A stretch of DNA of 64,000 nt from Alkalihalobacillus sp. LMS39 (GCF_022812285.1 NZ_CP093300.1:1922001-1986000), one strand, 5' to 3'. Positions 1-8,979 are shown, counted from the first letter of the stretch. Made by a program: numbers and translations. The notes: generated by a model from the sequence alone, not told the origin.

Positions 1-31
1 AAAAAGCATATCAATATCTCATGATTAATGA

Positions 32-47
32 TGTGAAATAGATCACA
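32..47. promoter_or_regulatory. FNR/CRP-type operator, distal copy
   Basis: The site reads TGTGA, six bases, TCACA, a perfect dyad. This matches the consensus for Bacillus Fnr and related Crp-family regulators. It lies about 110 bp before the DUF1858 start codon and 45 bp upstream of a second, identical-consensus site. The binding protein is inferred. Confidence 0.75.
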
Positions 48-76
48 ATGTCTACATTTTAATTTTCTTTTTTTAG

Positions 77-92
77 TGTGATACAGCTCACA
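77..92. promoter_or_regulatory. FNR/CRP-type operator, proximal copy
   Basis: This is a second perfect TGTGA-N6-TCACA dyad. Its centre is about 73 bp before the start codon at 158, so it fits a class II activator position (near -41) if transcription begins around 125. Its presence upstream of a hemerythrin-type operon suggests induction under oxygen limitation or nitrosative conditions. Confidence 0.78.
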
Positions 93-157
93 AACAAAAA
101 AATGACTTTCTGTTACATTGTTATTGAGAATGAATATCACTGATAGAGGTGGATGCA

Positions 158-397
158 ATGAAAACGATTGATTATAACGAGACTGTTTATGAACTAGCGA
201 TACACTATCCTGAAATCATCGCAATTTTGCACGAACTTGGTTTTGATCAAATTACGAAGCCAGGAATGTTACAAACGGCTGGCCGGGTGATGACAATTCC
301 AAAAGGATGTCGGATGAAAGGAATCTCATTTGACCGAGTGAAAGAAACAATGGAAGCCCATGGTTTTATGGAAAGGGAGGGGAAGGACAATGAGTGA
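158..397 (+). CDS. DUF1858 domain protein
   Basis: The product is 79 residues and fills one DUF1858 domain: an N-terminal YNETVYEL segment, then IIAILHELGFDQI and a helix near the end. DUF1858 proteins are small, often with conserved cysteines, and commonly sit beside DUF438 proteins or hybrid-cluster-type genes; their molecular role is not established. A GTG at 149 is in frame, but the ATG at 158 is preferred because AGAGGTGG lies five bases ahead. The gene overlaps the next one by 8 bp, so the two are probably translationally coupled. Two FNR-type boxes lie just upstream, so the pair is probably induced when oxygen is low. Confidence 0.8.
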   Translation: MKTIDYNETVYELAIHYPEIIAILHELGFDQITKPGMLQTAGRVMTIPKGCRMKGISFDRVKETMEAHGFMEREGKDNE

Positions 398-1616
398 AAT
401 CATTAATAATCGCGAACAAGAGGTAACGGAACTGAATCGAAAAGACATGTTAAAAAAAATCATAAAGGACCTTCATAATGGGAAAAGTGTCGATGAAGTG
501 AAAGCTCAGTTTGAGGAAGCTGTAGGAAATATAACGGTTGAAGAAATATCAAAGCTAGAGCAAGCGCTAATGGAAGAAGAAGGAATTCCAGTAAAGGAAA
601 TTCAACGTTTATGTTCGGTTCATGCTTCTGTTTTTAAAGGGTCAATTGATGATATTCACAGAACCTCACAGGGCGAAGAACCGCCGGGGCATCCGATCCA
701 TACGTTTAAATTAGAAAATAAAGAAATAGATTATCTAGTAAATTTCAAGCTCAAACTCCATTTGAAAAAATTTGAAAAAGAAGCTTCTGATGAAGCTAGG
801 TGGAAACTCATTGAAGATTTAAATTTACTACTTGATGTTGATAAACATTACAGCCGCAAAGAAAATTTACTGTTTCCTTATTTAGAAAAGTACGGAATCT
901 ATGGACCAACAAAAGTCATGTGGGGCGTAGATGATATGATTCGAGCTGGTATTAAGGAAGTAAAGAAAAAATTACTACATTTTGATGGCGACAAACAGGC
1001 GGTGTTAGATGATTTAGATTATGTGATGAGAGAAACGGTGGAGATGATTTTTAAAGAAGAAAATATATTGTTTCCGATGGCATTAAACACGTTGACAGAA
1101 GATGAATGGGTAAAGATTGCCTATGAAAGTAATGAGATTGGGTATTGCTTAACATCTCCTACAGTCGAGTGGAAACCGGAGCGAAAAGAAGTGCAAGAAA
1201 GCAAATGGGCAGAAGGCATGATTCAGTTCGAAACGGGAAATGTCTCGGTAAAACAACTAGAGGCGATCATGAACCACTTACCAATTGATATCACTTTCAT
1301 TGATCAAGATGATGTCGTCCGGTACTTTTCTCATGGGAAAGAACGAATTTTTGCTAGAACGAAAGCCGTAATTGGCAGAACCGTTCAAAATTGTCATCCT
1401 CCCAAAAGTGTTCATCTTGTTGAACAACTACTTATTGATTTTAAGTCTGGTGTGAAAGAGAGTGAGGATTTTTGGATTCAATTTAAAGACAAATTTGTGT
1501 ACATCCGTTATTTTGCGGTCCGTGATGAAAACAGGAAGTATATGGGAACGCTTGAGTTTACACAAAATATAAGTCCGATTCAAAGCATAGAAGGAGAAAA
1601 GCGAATTCTTTCTTAA
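390..1616 (+). CDS. DUF438 / hemerythrin / PAS protein
   Basis: This 408-residue protein starts at ATG 390 behind GGAGGGGAAGG; an upstream in-frame ATG at 360 lacks a ribosome site. Residues about 15-85 match DUF438. Residues about 105-240 form a hemerythrin-like four-helix bundle with HxxxE-type ligands (HPIHTFKLENKE, DKHYSRKENLLFPYL, FKEENILFPMAL) that would bind a di-iron centre. Residues about 285-400 look like a PAS domain (FIDQDDVVRYFSHGKERIF). Hemerythrin domains bind oxygen or nitric oxide, and the PAS part suggests sensing. The upstream FNR boxes and the DUF1858 partner support a role in anaerobic or nitrosative-stress physiology. The exact biochemical output is unknown. Confidence 0.85.
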   Translation: MSEIINNREQEVTELNRKDMLKKIIKDLHNGKSVDEVKAQFEEAVGNITVEEISKLEQALMEEEGIPVKEIQRLCSVHASVFKGSIDDIHRTSQGEEPPGHPIHTFKLENKEIDYLVNFKLKLHLKKFEKEASDEARWKLIEDLNLLLDVDKHYSRKENLLFPYLEKYGIYGPTKVMWGVDDMIRAGIKEVKKKLLHFDGDKQAVLDDLDYVMRETVEMIFKEENILFPMALNTLTEDEWVKIAYESNEIGYCLTSPTVEWKPERKEVQESKWAEGMIQFETGNVSVKQLEAIMNHLPIDITFIDQDDVVRYFSHGKERIFARTKAVIGRTVQNCHPPKSVHLVEQLLIDFKSGVKESEDFWIQFKDKFVYIRYFAVRDENRKYMGTLEFTQNISPIQSIEGEKRILS

Positions 1617-1626
1617 ATGATAGGAT

Positions 1627-1656
1627 GCCCTAAATGATCCATGATTTGGGGCTTTT
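1627..1656 (+). terminator. Probable intrinsic terminator
   Basis: GCCCTAAAT and ATTTGGGGC can pair around an 8-base loop and are followed by a short T run. It lies 10 bp after the DUF438 stop codon. Confidence 0.55.
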
Positions 1657-1692
1657 CACGTCTCGTCATGTGACGGGAGGGAGGGGACGTAT

Positions 1693-1871
1693 CGGACATA
1701 TATTCCGCTATTTTGTGAATGGAGGCCCTTTTTCCATCTCGTTCGGACATCTGTTCCGTTACTTCATGATTTTAGTGATAAAGACGTTCAGATTTTCTAC
1801 TTTAACGGAACTAATGTCCGATAGCATCTGAAAATCATCAAGTTTGCTTAAAATAGCGGAACAAATGTCCA
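1693..1871. repeat. Four-arm intergenic repeat, copy 1
   Basis: Two forward arms (CGGACATATATTCCG at 1693 and CGGACATCTGTTCCG at 1744) are followed by two reverse arms (starting at 1806 and 1857). Start-to-start distances are 51, 62 and 51 bp. Forward arms continue into a T-rich TTATTT-like tail and reverse arms are preceded by its complement. The sequence between arms is not conserved with other copies. The last arm has a terminal mismatch (TGTCCA). With the terminator, this accounts for the 316-bp gap between the DUF438 gene and the next gene. Confidence 0.9.
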
Positions 1872-1932
1872 AAAGAAATTGCTAGTGAGATGGGAGGATG
1901 AAAAGTTACAATAAAATTGGAGGGGATTATTT

Positions 1933-2346
1933 GTGAATGTAGCAATGAAACTTCGGAAAAAAGGAATGATTGTAACTGAATATGAAAATAAAGGGAGAGA
2001 TTATAGAAAGCTGTGGTTTGAATCCTTCTTTGAAACAATAGATGTAAGTAATCATAATCGCACTAATTTTTTATGGGAGTGGTTTCATACCCAAAATATT
2101 CCTTTTCGTAAAGGGAAAGAGGCAAATCAAGCCTTTGAAAAAGTGAATAAACAATATTGTTTTATCTTTTTTCAAGAGTCCAATGATGTGCTAAAAGTAG
2201 AATATGCTTCAGAAATGAAAGCAAAAGACTTGTGTAACGAGGTTGGTGAATACAGTGATGTCTATATCGTTGATAAAGGCTTTAATTGGACATATGTTGT
2301 TCCACATGAAAAAGAGGAATATGGGCCGTATTTTTACCGGAAATAA
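1933..2346 (+). CDS. DUF4275-like hypothetical protein
   Basis: The product is 137 residues, soluble and without a signal peptide. The GTG start at 1933 is supported by GGAGGGG nine bases upstream; an ATG at 1945 is the alternative. The C-terminal half, with DVYIVDKGFNWTYVVPHE and a closing GPYF, resembles the Bacillus DUF4275 family as I remember it. No catalytic motif is evident and the family has no assigned function. It sits alone between a four-arm repeat and a convergent alcohol dehydrogenase gene, so the neighbourhood gives no functional hint. Confidence 0.7.
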   Translation: MNVAMKLRKKGMIVTEYENKGRDYRKLWFESFFETIDVSNHNRTNFLWEWFHTQNIPFRKGKEANQAFEKVNKQYCFIFFQESNDVLKVEYASEMKAKDLCNEVGEYSDVYIVDKGFNWTYVVPHEKEEYGPYFYRK

Positions 2347-2347
2347 T

Positions 2348-2381
2348 AAAGGGAATCTTTCTAGCTAAAGAAGTTCCCTTT
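2348..2381. terminator. Convergent bidirectional terminator
   Basis: AAAGGGAA pairs with TTCCCTTT across an 18-base loop. The hairpin is flanked by A and T runs and lies between two converging genes, so it could serve both. Confidence 0.6.
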
Positions 2382-2399
2382 GTTAATTTGATTATTGCG

Positions 2400-3599
2400 C
2401 TACAGTTTTATTTTGTAAAATAGTTCAGTCATATCTTTTCTAGTAAATATTTGCGGAACGGGATAAAGTGGGTTGGCTTCCTGTAATGCTCGTTTTACCA
2501 TTAATGGAATATCGCTTTCTACTATACAATTGACTTGACTCGGAATTTCCATCATTGTATTTAGCTTCTTTATTTCTTCAATAAACGCGGATGCCTTTTC
2601 CTCGGTTGTACAATAGGATTGTTTGATGCCAATGAGTTCAGCTAATTCGGCTAACGGCTTGTGAACGGTCTCACCGTATTTTTCTAACACGTGAGGCAAG
2701 ATGATGGCGTTCGCTAAACCATGAGGATACGAATAAAATCCACCGAGCTGATGTGCAATCGCGTGAACATTGCCGACATAGGCACGAGTAAACGCAAGGC
2801 CTGCTAAATAAGAAGCTTTTTGCATATTTTGACGAGCCACAAGATTGGAACCGTTTGAGTATGCCTCATTTAAATTTTCAAAAATGAGCTGCACTGCATC
2901 TCGACTATATGCTGTTGTTTCATTTGTATTTCCTTTTCCAATAAAAGCTTCAACCGCATGTGTTAACGCGTCCATACCTGTTGATGCTGTAATATGGGGA
3001 GGAAGATTAATCGTAAGAACGGGGTCAAGTACAGCGACATTTGGTATTAAGGCATGATCATTAATTGCATATTTTTCTTGTGTGTCACGGTTCGAAACAA
3101 CTGCTGCAAGAGTAGCTTCACTTCCTGTCCCTGCTGTTGTAGGAATGGCGACAAGAAAGGGAGTTTCTTTCCGAATCTTCAATTGTCCTTTCATTTGCTG
3201 GATCGTTTTCTTTGGCTTTGCAATTCTAGCACCAACCGCTTTCGCACAATCTATCGGAGATCCCCCTCCAAAGGCAATAATCGCTTCGCAATGATGGTCG
3301 CGATACATTTTGACAGCGTTTTCAATTGTTTCGATAGTCGGATTAGGAATAACATCGTCATATATAATATAATGAATGTTTTCGTTTTTCATAGATTCGC
3401 ATAATGGAGCAAGTAATCCAAGTGATGTAATTCCTTTATCAGTAACAATAAAAACACGCTGAACCTGTTTCTCCTGTAAAAGTGGGACAAGTTCATGGAG
3501 GCAGTTTTCTCCGTCGATTAATTGTGGTTGTCGCCAAGTTAAACAGGAACTGATAAATTTTAAAATTCTCTGATAGATTCTACAATATAATGTATACAT
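2400..3599 (-). CDS. Iron-containing alcohol dehydrogenase
   Basis: This 399-residue protein has the length and motifs of group III (iron-type) alcohol dehydrogenases. The nucleotide-binding loop is AFGGGSPIDCAKA, followed by IPTTAGTGSEAT. The metal site is marked by TGMDALTHAVEAF, NVHAIAHQLGG and YPHGLANA, which supply the conserved histidines. These cytosolic NAD(P)-dependent enzymes interconvert alcohols and aldehydes; the substrate cannot be told from sequence. A GAGGG ribosome site precedes the ATG. The first 20 or so residues are more hydrophobic than usual for the family. The gene is monocistronic and convergent with its left neighbour. Confidence 0.88.
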   Translation of the reverse strand: MYTLYCRIYQRILKFISSCLTWRQPQLIDGENCLHELVPLLQEKQVQRVFIVTDKGITSLGLLAPLCESMKNENIHYIIYDDVIPNPTIETIENAVKMYRDHHCEAIIAFGGGSPIDCAKAVGARIAKPKKTIQQMKGQLKIRKETPFLVAIPTTAGTGSEATLAAVVSNRDTQEKYAINDHALIPNVAVLDPVLTINLPPHITASTGMDALTHAVEAFIGKGNTNETTAYSRDAVQLIFENLNEAYSNGSNLVARQNMQKASYLAGLAFTRAYVGNVHAIAHQLGGFYSYPHGLANAIILPHVLEKYGETVHKPLAELAELIGIKQSYCTTEEKASAFIEEIKKLNTMMEIPSQVNCIVESDIPLMVKRALQEANPLYPVPQIFTRKDMTELFYKIKL

Positions 3600-3788
3600 T
3601 GAAGTCCCTCTTTCTATCTATTCTCTTTGTTTTATTATATATGAATTTTAGTCATTTAAGTAAAAATTCTCGTTTTCTATTATTAGATGGCAGTAAATGG
3701 TCAGTCTTGAAAAATAATTCTGTTAATGAGGACTATTTGACTATATAATATTCTTACTAATAGATTTTGATAAAGAGGAGCATAGCAA

Positions 3789-6700
3789 ATGAAACAAGTG
3801 CGATTATGGTTTTTATTCGTTTTATTTATGGTTTATCCGGTTTCAATCGGGTTTGCTGAATTTGGAGAAGATACACAAAATGAACCGGAACTAACGCAAG
3901 AAGAAGTATTGGAATATTTTGAAGAAGAGGGCATTTATAAAGAACAAGAACTAATAGTAAAGTTTGTTGATACAACTACAGAACAGCAAAGAGAAGAATT
4001 GATAAAGAAAATGGGAGTTAAAGAAATTCTTTTCTTAGAATTAGGGCAATTTTCAACACTTTCTGTGCCAAAACAGCTTAACATAGACGATGTAATTGAA
4101 TTGTTACTACAAGAAGAGTTAGTTGAGTTTGTAGAACCTAGCATTCAATTAGAGCACCTATTAACACCGAAAGATCCAGGCTATAGTAAGCAATGGTATT
4201 TGAAAAAAATCCAAATGCCTAAAGCGTGGGATATAACAAAAGGTTCTTCTAAAATCACAGTTGCTGTCATTGATACTGGGATCCAAACAAGTCATCCAGA
4301 ATTTAAAGGTAAAATTGTAAAGCCTTATGATGTCGTTTATAATCGTAAGTCATTAATAGCAGAAGACCACGGAACACATGTGGCCGGGATCATTGGAGCA
4401 AAGATGGATGGCAAAGGTGTTACAGGTGTAGCACCAAATGTAAAGATTATGCCGATTAATGTGTTTTATGGTAACGGAACAACAGCTGATTTTGTCGCTG
4501 CTGGAATTGAGTATGCTGTTGATAATGGGGCAGATATCATCAATTTGAGTTTAGGGAGTCCGTATTATAGCTATATCGTAGATTACTATACAAGTTATGC
4601 GTTATCAAAAGGAGTACTTGTTATCGCTGCTTCTGGGAATAGTGATACGAGTCGACCGATGTATCCAGCAGCACATGGAAGTGTTGTCGCTGTTTCCGCA
4701 ACAAATAAAAATGATGTGATCACCTCTTTTTCTAATTATGGAAATTATATAGATGTTTCCGCTCCTGGACAATCAATCTATTCAACAAAGATAAATGGGA
4801 AATATGGGAATTTTGATGGGACATCGATGGCTGCTCCAGTTGTAAGTGGGGTAGCCGCATTAATTAAGTCAAGAAATCCATATTTATCACCTCATGAGGT
4901 CTATGACATTATGAGCAAATCAGCGAAGGATTTAGGGGCACCAGGTTGGGATCAATTTTATGGATATGGTCGCGTGGATGCGCAAAAAGCATTAGCGAAT
5001 ACCTGTGTTCCATTAACATCCATTAAAACCCCCAACGCGACATTTACGGCAAAAGGAACAAACAATTTCAATATTTTATTTACAACGAATGGACAAGCAA
5101 ATATTACTGTCCGAATAAAAGATTCAAATGGAAAAGTCGTAAAAAAATTCATGACGAATCGAGCATCATCTGGTGGAAAGCAATCTTTTTCATGGGATGG
5201 AAAACTTGATAATGGAACTTATGCAAATGGAAATTATGTCATTGAAGTAAAAATGTCCAATGGCAAATTTACAAATACAAAAACAAAAAAAGTGAAGGTT
5301 GTAGACAAGGCACCGCCAATTCTAACGTTTTCTAAATCATCATATGGATTTTCACCCAAAGTCAAAAATGACGTGAAACTTTCATTTGAGCTTAATCGAA
5401 AAGCAACGGTTACAGCAAAAGTATATGATGCAAACGGAAATGTGGTTAGAACTATTCTGAACAACAAATCTCTAAACGGTGGGAAACGCTCTGTTACATG
5501 GAACGGCAAAAATTCAAAAGGAAATGTCGTTAAAGATGGAACGTATACGATTAAATTTACCTCGAAATCAACGAACAATTTAAAAAGTACAAAATCAGTT
5601 AAAGTTGTCATTGATTCTAAAGTAGATGGTAAGGCAAAACTTAGTTCGACGACATTTAAATCAACCGGAGAAAATAATCATAAAGCAACATTAGAATTCA
5701 CAGAAAATTTATATGTTAGTACATTTATCATTAACGATAAAGGAACAAAAATCCGTCAGCTAACTAATAATAAACTTTATAAACCAAAAACGCGCACATT
5801 TAGTTGGGATGGAAAAAATGATAAAAACAAACGGGTAGCAGAAGGAACGTATCGTTATCTTTTTGAAATTAAAGATAAATACGGCAATACGAAAACCGTC
5901 AAAAGCTCTAGTGTAACAGTGCAAGACTGGTCAAAACCGACAATTACTAAAACAACAGACCTTGAATTTGTTAACAAAGGAACATCATTATCCATTCCGT
6001 ACGAACTTGGAAAAGCAGGGAAAGTAACGATACAAATTCATAACGGTTCTACATTAGTTCGTGAACTTGAAACTAATGTGTCAAAATCAAAAGGAGCACA
6101 GCAAGCGGTTTGGAACGGTAAAAATGCTCAAGGCCAAGAGGTTGCAGATGGCGTTTACCGCTATACAATAAAAGTAGTAGATAAATATGGGCAGCAAGTA
6201 GAACGAACTAGAAATATCACAGTTGCTTTTACAAATATCACCATTACGGCACCGGATGTAGTTCAATATGATGAATATGAATCCGTTGCAGAAGTGTTCT
6301 ATGAGCTTTCAGATAAAGCATTAGTCACAATTAAGATTTTTGATAATTATGGTGAGGAAGTCTATACAGTTCACTCAAATGTGCAAGCAAATAAAGGGAT
6401 TAATCAGTTTATCTGGGATGGAAAGACTCGCTGGTACCACTCATGGGATTTATATGGATACACATATGAAATACAAGCAAAACCACTGCACGGTGGAAAG
6501 ACAACAAAAGTGACAGGTGCGTTTTCTAATTATACTGACCCTAAATGGTTACTCGAGAATAGCTATCAACTAAAACAACCAAATAGTTGGTATACTCCTA
6601 ATGAATTGCTGTATAAAGTAAAAACATCAGAGAATGTGACATTAAAACTAACTGCATACAGATATTGGGGAGACTATGAAGTATTTACAAAGACGTACTC

Positions 6701-6827
6701 AATTGCAAAAAATAAAGTAACAGATATTATATATAAAAAGGATGCGAACGAAGATGAGTATTATTACTACAATCTACTTTTCACTGACCGTTTAGGGAAT
6801 AAATACTTTTATTCTATTGAGGAATAA
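3789..6827 (+). CDS. Secreted subtilase (S8) with FlgD-like Ig repeats
   Basis: The 1012-residue product begins with a Sec signal peptide (about 1-23) and an inhibitor-like prodomain (about 50-120). The S8 catalytic domain spans about 135-400, with Asp162 (VAVIDTGI), His194 (DHGTHVAG), the oxyanion Asn284 (ASGN) and Ser346 (DGTSMAAP). Five FlgD-type Ig-like repeats follow, each ending in a W(D/N)GK....G.Y motif, then a divergent C-terminal region. No LPXTG or SLH anchor is visible, so it is probably secreted or loosely wall-bound. A GAGGAG site precedes the ATG. The catalytic residues are intact, so it should be an active protease. Natural substrates are unknown. Confidence 0.92.
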   Translation: MKQVRLWFLFVLFMVYPVSIGFAEFGEDTQNEPELTQEEVLEYFEEEGIYKEQELIVKFVDTTTEQQREELIKKMGVKEILFLELGQFSTLSVPKQLNIDDVIELLLQEELVEFVEPSIQLEHLLTPKDPGYSKQWYLKKIQMPKAWDITKGSSKITVAVIDTGIQTSHPEFKGKIVKPYDVVYNRKSLIAEDHGTHVAGIIGAKMDGKGVTGVAPNVKIMPINVFYGNGTTADFVAAGIEYAVDNGADIINLSLGSPYYSYIVDYYTSYALSKGVLVIAASGNSDTSRPMYPAAHGSVVAVSATNKNDVITSFSNYGNYIDVSAPGQSIYSTKINGKYGNFDGTSMAAPVVSGVAALIKSRNPYLSPHEVYDIMSKSAKDLGAPGWDQFYGYGRVDAQKALANTCVPLTSIKTPNATFTAKGTNNFNILFTTNGQANITVRIKDSNGKVVKKFMTNRASSGGKQSFSWDGKLDNGTYANGNYVIEVKMSNGKFTNTKTKKVKVVDKAPPILTFSKSSYGFSPKVKNDVKLSFELNRKATVTAKVYDANGNVVRTILNNKSLNGGKRSVTWNGKNSKGNVVKDGTYTIKFTSKSTNNLKSTKSVKVVIDSKVDGKAKLSSTTFKSTGENNHKATLEFTENLYVSTFIINDKGTKIRQLTNNKLYKPKTRTFSWDGKNDKNKRVAEGTYRYLFEIKDKYGNTKTVKSSSVTVQDWSKPTITKTTDLEFVNKGTSLSIPYELGKAGKVTIQIHNGSTLVRELETNVSKSKGAQQAVWNGKNAQGQEVADGVYRYTIKVVDKYGQQVERTRNITVAFTNITITAPDVVQYDEYESVAEVFYELSDKALVTIKIFDNYGEEVYTVHSNVQANKGINQFIWDGKTRWYHSWDLYGYTYEIQAKPLHGGKTTKVTGAFSNYTDPKWLLENSYQLKQPNSWYTPNELLYKVKTSENVTLKLTAYRYWGDYEVFTKTYSIAKNKVTDIIYKKDANEDEYYYYNLLFTDRLGNKYFYSIEE

Positions 6828-6833
6828 CTTGTT

Positions 6834-6877
6834 GGCGGCGGTCGAGAGAATGATGTACTCGACCGCTGCTGTCTTTT
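6834..6877 (+). terminator. Terminator of the subtilase gene
   Basis: GGCGGCGGTCGAG pairs with CTCGACCGCTGCT across an 11-base loop and is followed by TCTTTT. It begins 7 bp after the subtilase stop codon. Confidence 0.75.
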
Positions 6878-6878
6878 C

Positions 6879-7057
6879 CGGACATTGGATCCGTTATTTC
6901 TTTAAAAACAACTAGTTAAGACGTTCGTTCGGACAACTGTTCCGTTAATGGGATGTTTTAAAGTGAAAATTTGCAAATAAACTTTAAATAGCGGAACGTA
7001 TGTCCATTAGAACTTTAAAACTAGCTATTCATAAGAAAATAGCGGAATAGATGTCCG
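6879..7057. repeat. Four-arm intergenic repeat, copy 2
   Basis: Forward arms start at 6879 and 6930, reverse arms at 6992 and 7043, giving 51-62-51 spacing. The first arm is degenerate (CGGACATTGGATCCG); the others match the consensus with one or two changes. It lies between the subtilase terminator and the next ribosome site. Confidence 0.9.
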
Positions 7058-7094
7058 AAATGAAACCATTAATAGTATAAAAGGGGGGATATTG

Positions 7095-7637
7095 ATGACA
7101 GTGTATCATTTTATTGCGACTAGTACCCCGATTCTTTCTGATACTTTCAAAGACTATGGGAATACGAAATATATTGATGATTTATCTGCACTAGGTTTTA
7201 AAGTCGAATTATCTAAAAAGAAGAGAAAAAAATATTTACCAAAAGTAAATATTCCCGTACATTATTATGAGAATGAAGAAGATAGAGAAAAACAAATCGT
7301 TGCCCATGAAGTTGACGAAGACCATGATATTCGAACACAATTTCAACATCCTTTTGTATATTATTTGTCTTGTGAAGACACGAGGGAAGGTTATAATTCT
7401 TTATTTCAAGAGTTAGATAGGTTCTTAAGTCATGGTGAGTGGATTGAAATGTATACTTGTCAAGACGGAGCAGAAGAAAAAAGTAGAAAAGACTCATTAA
7501 ATATTATTGTTAATTTAAGAACATTAACATATAAAAATGATATAGGGACGTACCGATTGAACGAAAAACGCTTATATAACGAGCTTAGTGAACGCTTTGC
7601 GTTCAGAGAACGACAATACGTCATTGTAACTAAGTAA
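7095..7637 (+). CDS. Hypothetical protein, 180 residues
   Basis: I do not recognise this family. The ATG at 7095 follows GGGGGG with good spacing; a TTG three bases earlier is less likely. The product is soluble, rich in charged residues (a KKKRKKY stretch near residue 40) and has no signal peptide, membrane segment or known motif. The second half contains EELDRF-like helical sequence and a closing RERQYVIVTK strand. It is transcribed alone, between a four-arm repeat and a clear terminator. Confidence 0.75.
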   Translation: MTVYHFIATSTPILSDTFKDYGNTKYIDDLSALGFKVELSKKKRKKYLPKVNIPVHYYENEEDREKQIVAHEVDEDHDIRTQFQHPFVYYLSCEDTREGYNSLFQELDRFLSHGEWIEMYTCQDGAEEKSRKDSLNIIVNLRTLTYKNDIGTYRLNEKRLYNELSERFAFRERQYVIVTK

Positions 7638-7658
7638 ATTTACTTATATTTCCTTGGA

Positions 7659-7691
7659 AAAGTCATAGTTTCTATAAACTATGGCTTTTTT
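7659..7691 (+). terminator. Strong intrinsic terminator
   Basis: AAGTCATAGTTT pairs with AAACTATGGCTT across a four-base loop and runs into a T tract. It ends the 180-residue hypothetical gene. Confidence 0.85.
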
Positions 7692-7773
7692 ACATGTTTT
7701 TTCAATCTACTTTATAGCAAATAAATGGTAATATAGTAATCGAAACAGTGTATTTTGAGATGGAGCTGAATGA

Positions 7774-8619
7774 ATGAAAAAGGGAAAGAAGAAGTGGATT
7801 ATATGTTGTTTTGTTATCGTTTGTTTCATCGGTATCTTTTTTTACGTGCAAAATAATGCGATTGAAACGACAGAATATACAATTCAATCAAATAATATCC
7901 CAACAACGTTCGAGGAATATAAGATTGTGCAATTATCTGATCTCCATAGCAAATGGTTTGGTCAACAGCAAAAAAAGCTAATTAAAGAAGTGGAAAAAAA
8001 GAATCCCGATCGGATTGTTTTTACTGGTGACCTTGTTGACTCAAAAAAATATGATGAACAAGCGAGTCTTTCATTAATGGAGCAATTAGTTGCCATTGCA
8101 CCTGTCTATTTTGTCACTGGAAATCATGAGTGGTGGTCAGGAAAATATAGTAGTCTAGAAGAGCAATTACGTGCGGTCGGTGTTCATGTGTTACGAAATG
8201 AGAGCGAAGTAATAGAACGAAACGGAGAAGAAATTGTTCTTATTGGAATTGATGACCCTGCAGCGTTTTCTAGAGAAGAGGAATCGATTGAAAGACTTCA
8301 AGAGGTAATGGATAACAGTAAATCTAATGATACCTATACGATTTTATTAGCTCATCGTCCCGAATGGTTTTCAGCGTATGCCGAATATGAAATTGACCTC
8401 ATTTTTTCAGGTCACGCTCATGGTGGACAAGTGCGACTTCCATTTATAGGTGGTCTGGTTGCGCCGAATCAAGGTTTTTTACCGACATATGATGCAGGAA
8501 TGTTTTTGAACAATGATTCCACTATGATTGTAAATCGCGGGTTGGGTAATAGTATTATTCCATTACGAATCTTTAACAGGCCAGAGATTGTTGTTGTCAC
8601 ATTGGTGACAAAACATTAG
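7774..8619 (+). CDS. Membrane-anchored metallophosphoesterase
   Basis: This 281-residue protein has one N-terminal membrane anchor (about 7-25) and an extracytoplasmic calcineurin-like phosphoesterase domain. All five metal-binding blocks are present: LSDLH, GDLVD, GNHEWW, LLAHRP and SGHAHGGQ. It resembles the YkuE/YaeI-type phosphoesterases, which in related bacteria act on membrane lipids or phosphate esters; the substrate here is not known. The ATG at 7774 lies behind GATGGAG. A 38-residue membrane protein gene follows 27 bp later and may be co-transcribed. Confidence 0.88.
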   Translation: MKKGKKKWIICCFVIVCFIGIFFYVQNNAIETTEYTIQSNNIPTTFEEYKIVQLSDLHSKWFGQQQKKLIKEVEKKNPDRIVFTGDLVDSKKYDEQASLSLMEQLVAIAPVYFVTGNHEWWSGKYSSLEEQLRAVGVHVLRNESEVIERNGEEIVLIGIDDPAAFSREEESIERLQEVMDNSKSNDTYTILLAHRPEWFSAYAEYEIDLIFSGHAHGGQVRLPFIGGLVAPNQGFLPTYDAGMFLNNDSTMIVNRGLGNSIIPLRIFNRPEIVVVTLVTKH

Positions 8620-8646
8620 TAAAAAATGTAAAGTGTGAGGTGTAAA

Positions 8647-8763
8647 ATGGAAGTCATTGTTCAATGGTTTATCATTTTTGGTTATTTGCTTATTTATGTT
8701 GGGATACCAGCGTATCTCGTATATTTCCTCTTCCGATATATAAATCGGAATAAAAAACAATAA
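8647..8763 (+). CDS. Small membrane protein, 38 residues
   Basis: A short reading frame begins at ATG 8647 behind GAGGTG at five bases. The product is one hydrophobic helix (IVQWFIIFGYLLIYVGIPAY) followed by a basic tail (RNKKQ). That layout is typical of single-pass small membrane proteins. It follows the phosphoesterase gene closely with no terminator between, so co-transcription is likely. No family is recognised. Confidence 0.6.
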   Translation: MEVIVQWFIIFGYLLIYVGIPAYLVYFLFRYINRNKKQ

Positions 8764-8835
8764 TATCTAAAATAAAAAATGGAAGAAAAAGCAAAAAAGA
8801 TATACTAGAATAAAGATATGAAAGGATGAGATAAA

Positions 8836-8979
8836 GTGAAACCGCAAATGAAAAAGTTGGATGTACATAGTGCCAATGAGATTTGGAATGCGGTTATAAC
8901 GGTAATGACCGAATATAATTATCCATCTGATTCCTCAATTGGCAATGATACATATCTACTATTTCAATATATTAATTGA
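8836..8979 (+). CDS. Short ORF, possible truncated DMP19-like fragment
   Basis: The frame opens with GTG at 8836 behind AGGATGAG and stops after 47 codons. The sequence (EIWNAVITVMTEYNYP then YLLFQYIN) looks like the start of DMP19/DUF4375-type proteins, which normally continue past 120 residues. I could not find a continuation in the other frames before the next gene, so this is either a decayed remnant or a short independent protein. Confidence 0.4.
   Translation: MKPQMKKLDVHSANEIWNAVITVMTEYNYPSDSSIGNDTYLLFQYIN

Noticed and set aside
1634-1831. Open frame of 65 codons after the DUF438 gene
   Set aside because: It lies inside a four-arm repeat and its terminator, has no ribosome site, and similar frames recur in other copies only because the arms repeat.
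3700-3750. Sigma-A promoter for the subtilase gene
   Set aside because: TATAAT and TTGAAA are visible, but about 31 bp apart, so no confident pairing could be made.
5234-5611. Minus-strand frame of 125 codons within the subtilase gene
   Set aside because: It is a shadow of repetitive Ig-domain coding sequence with no start signals.
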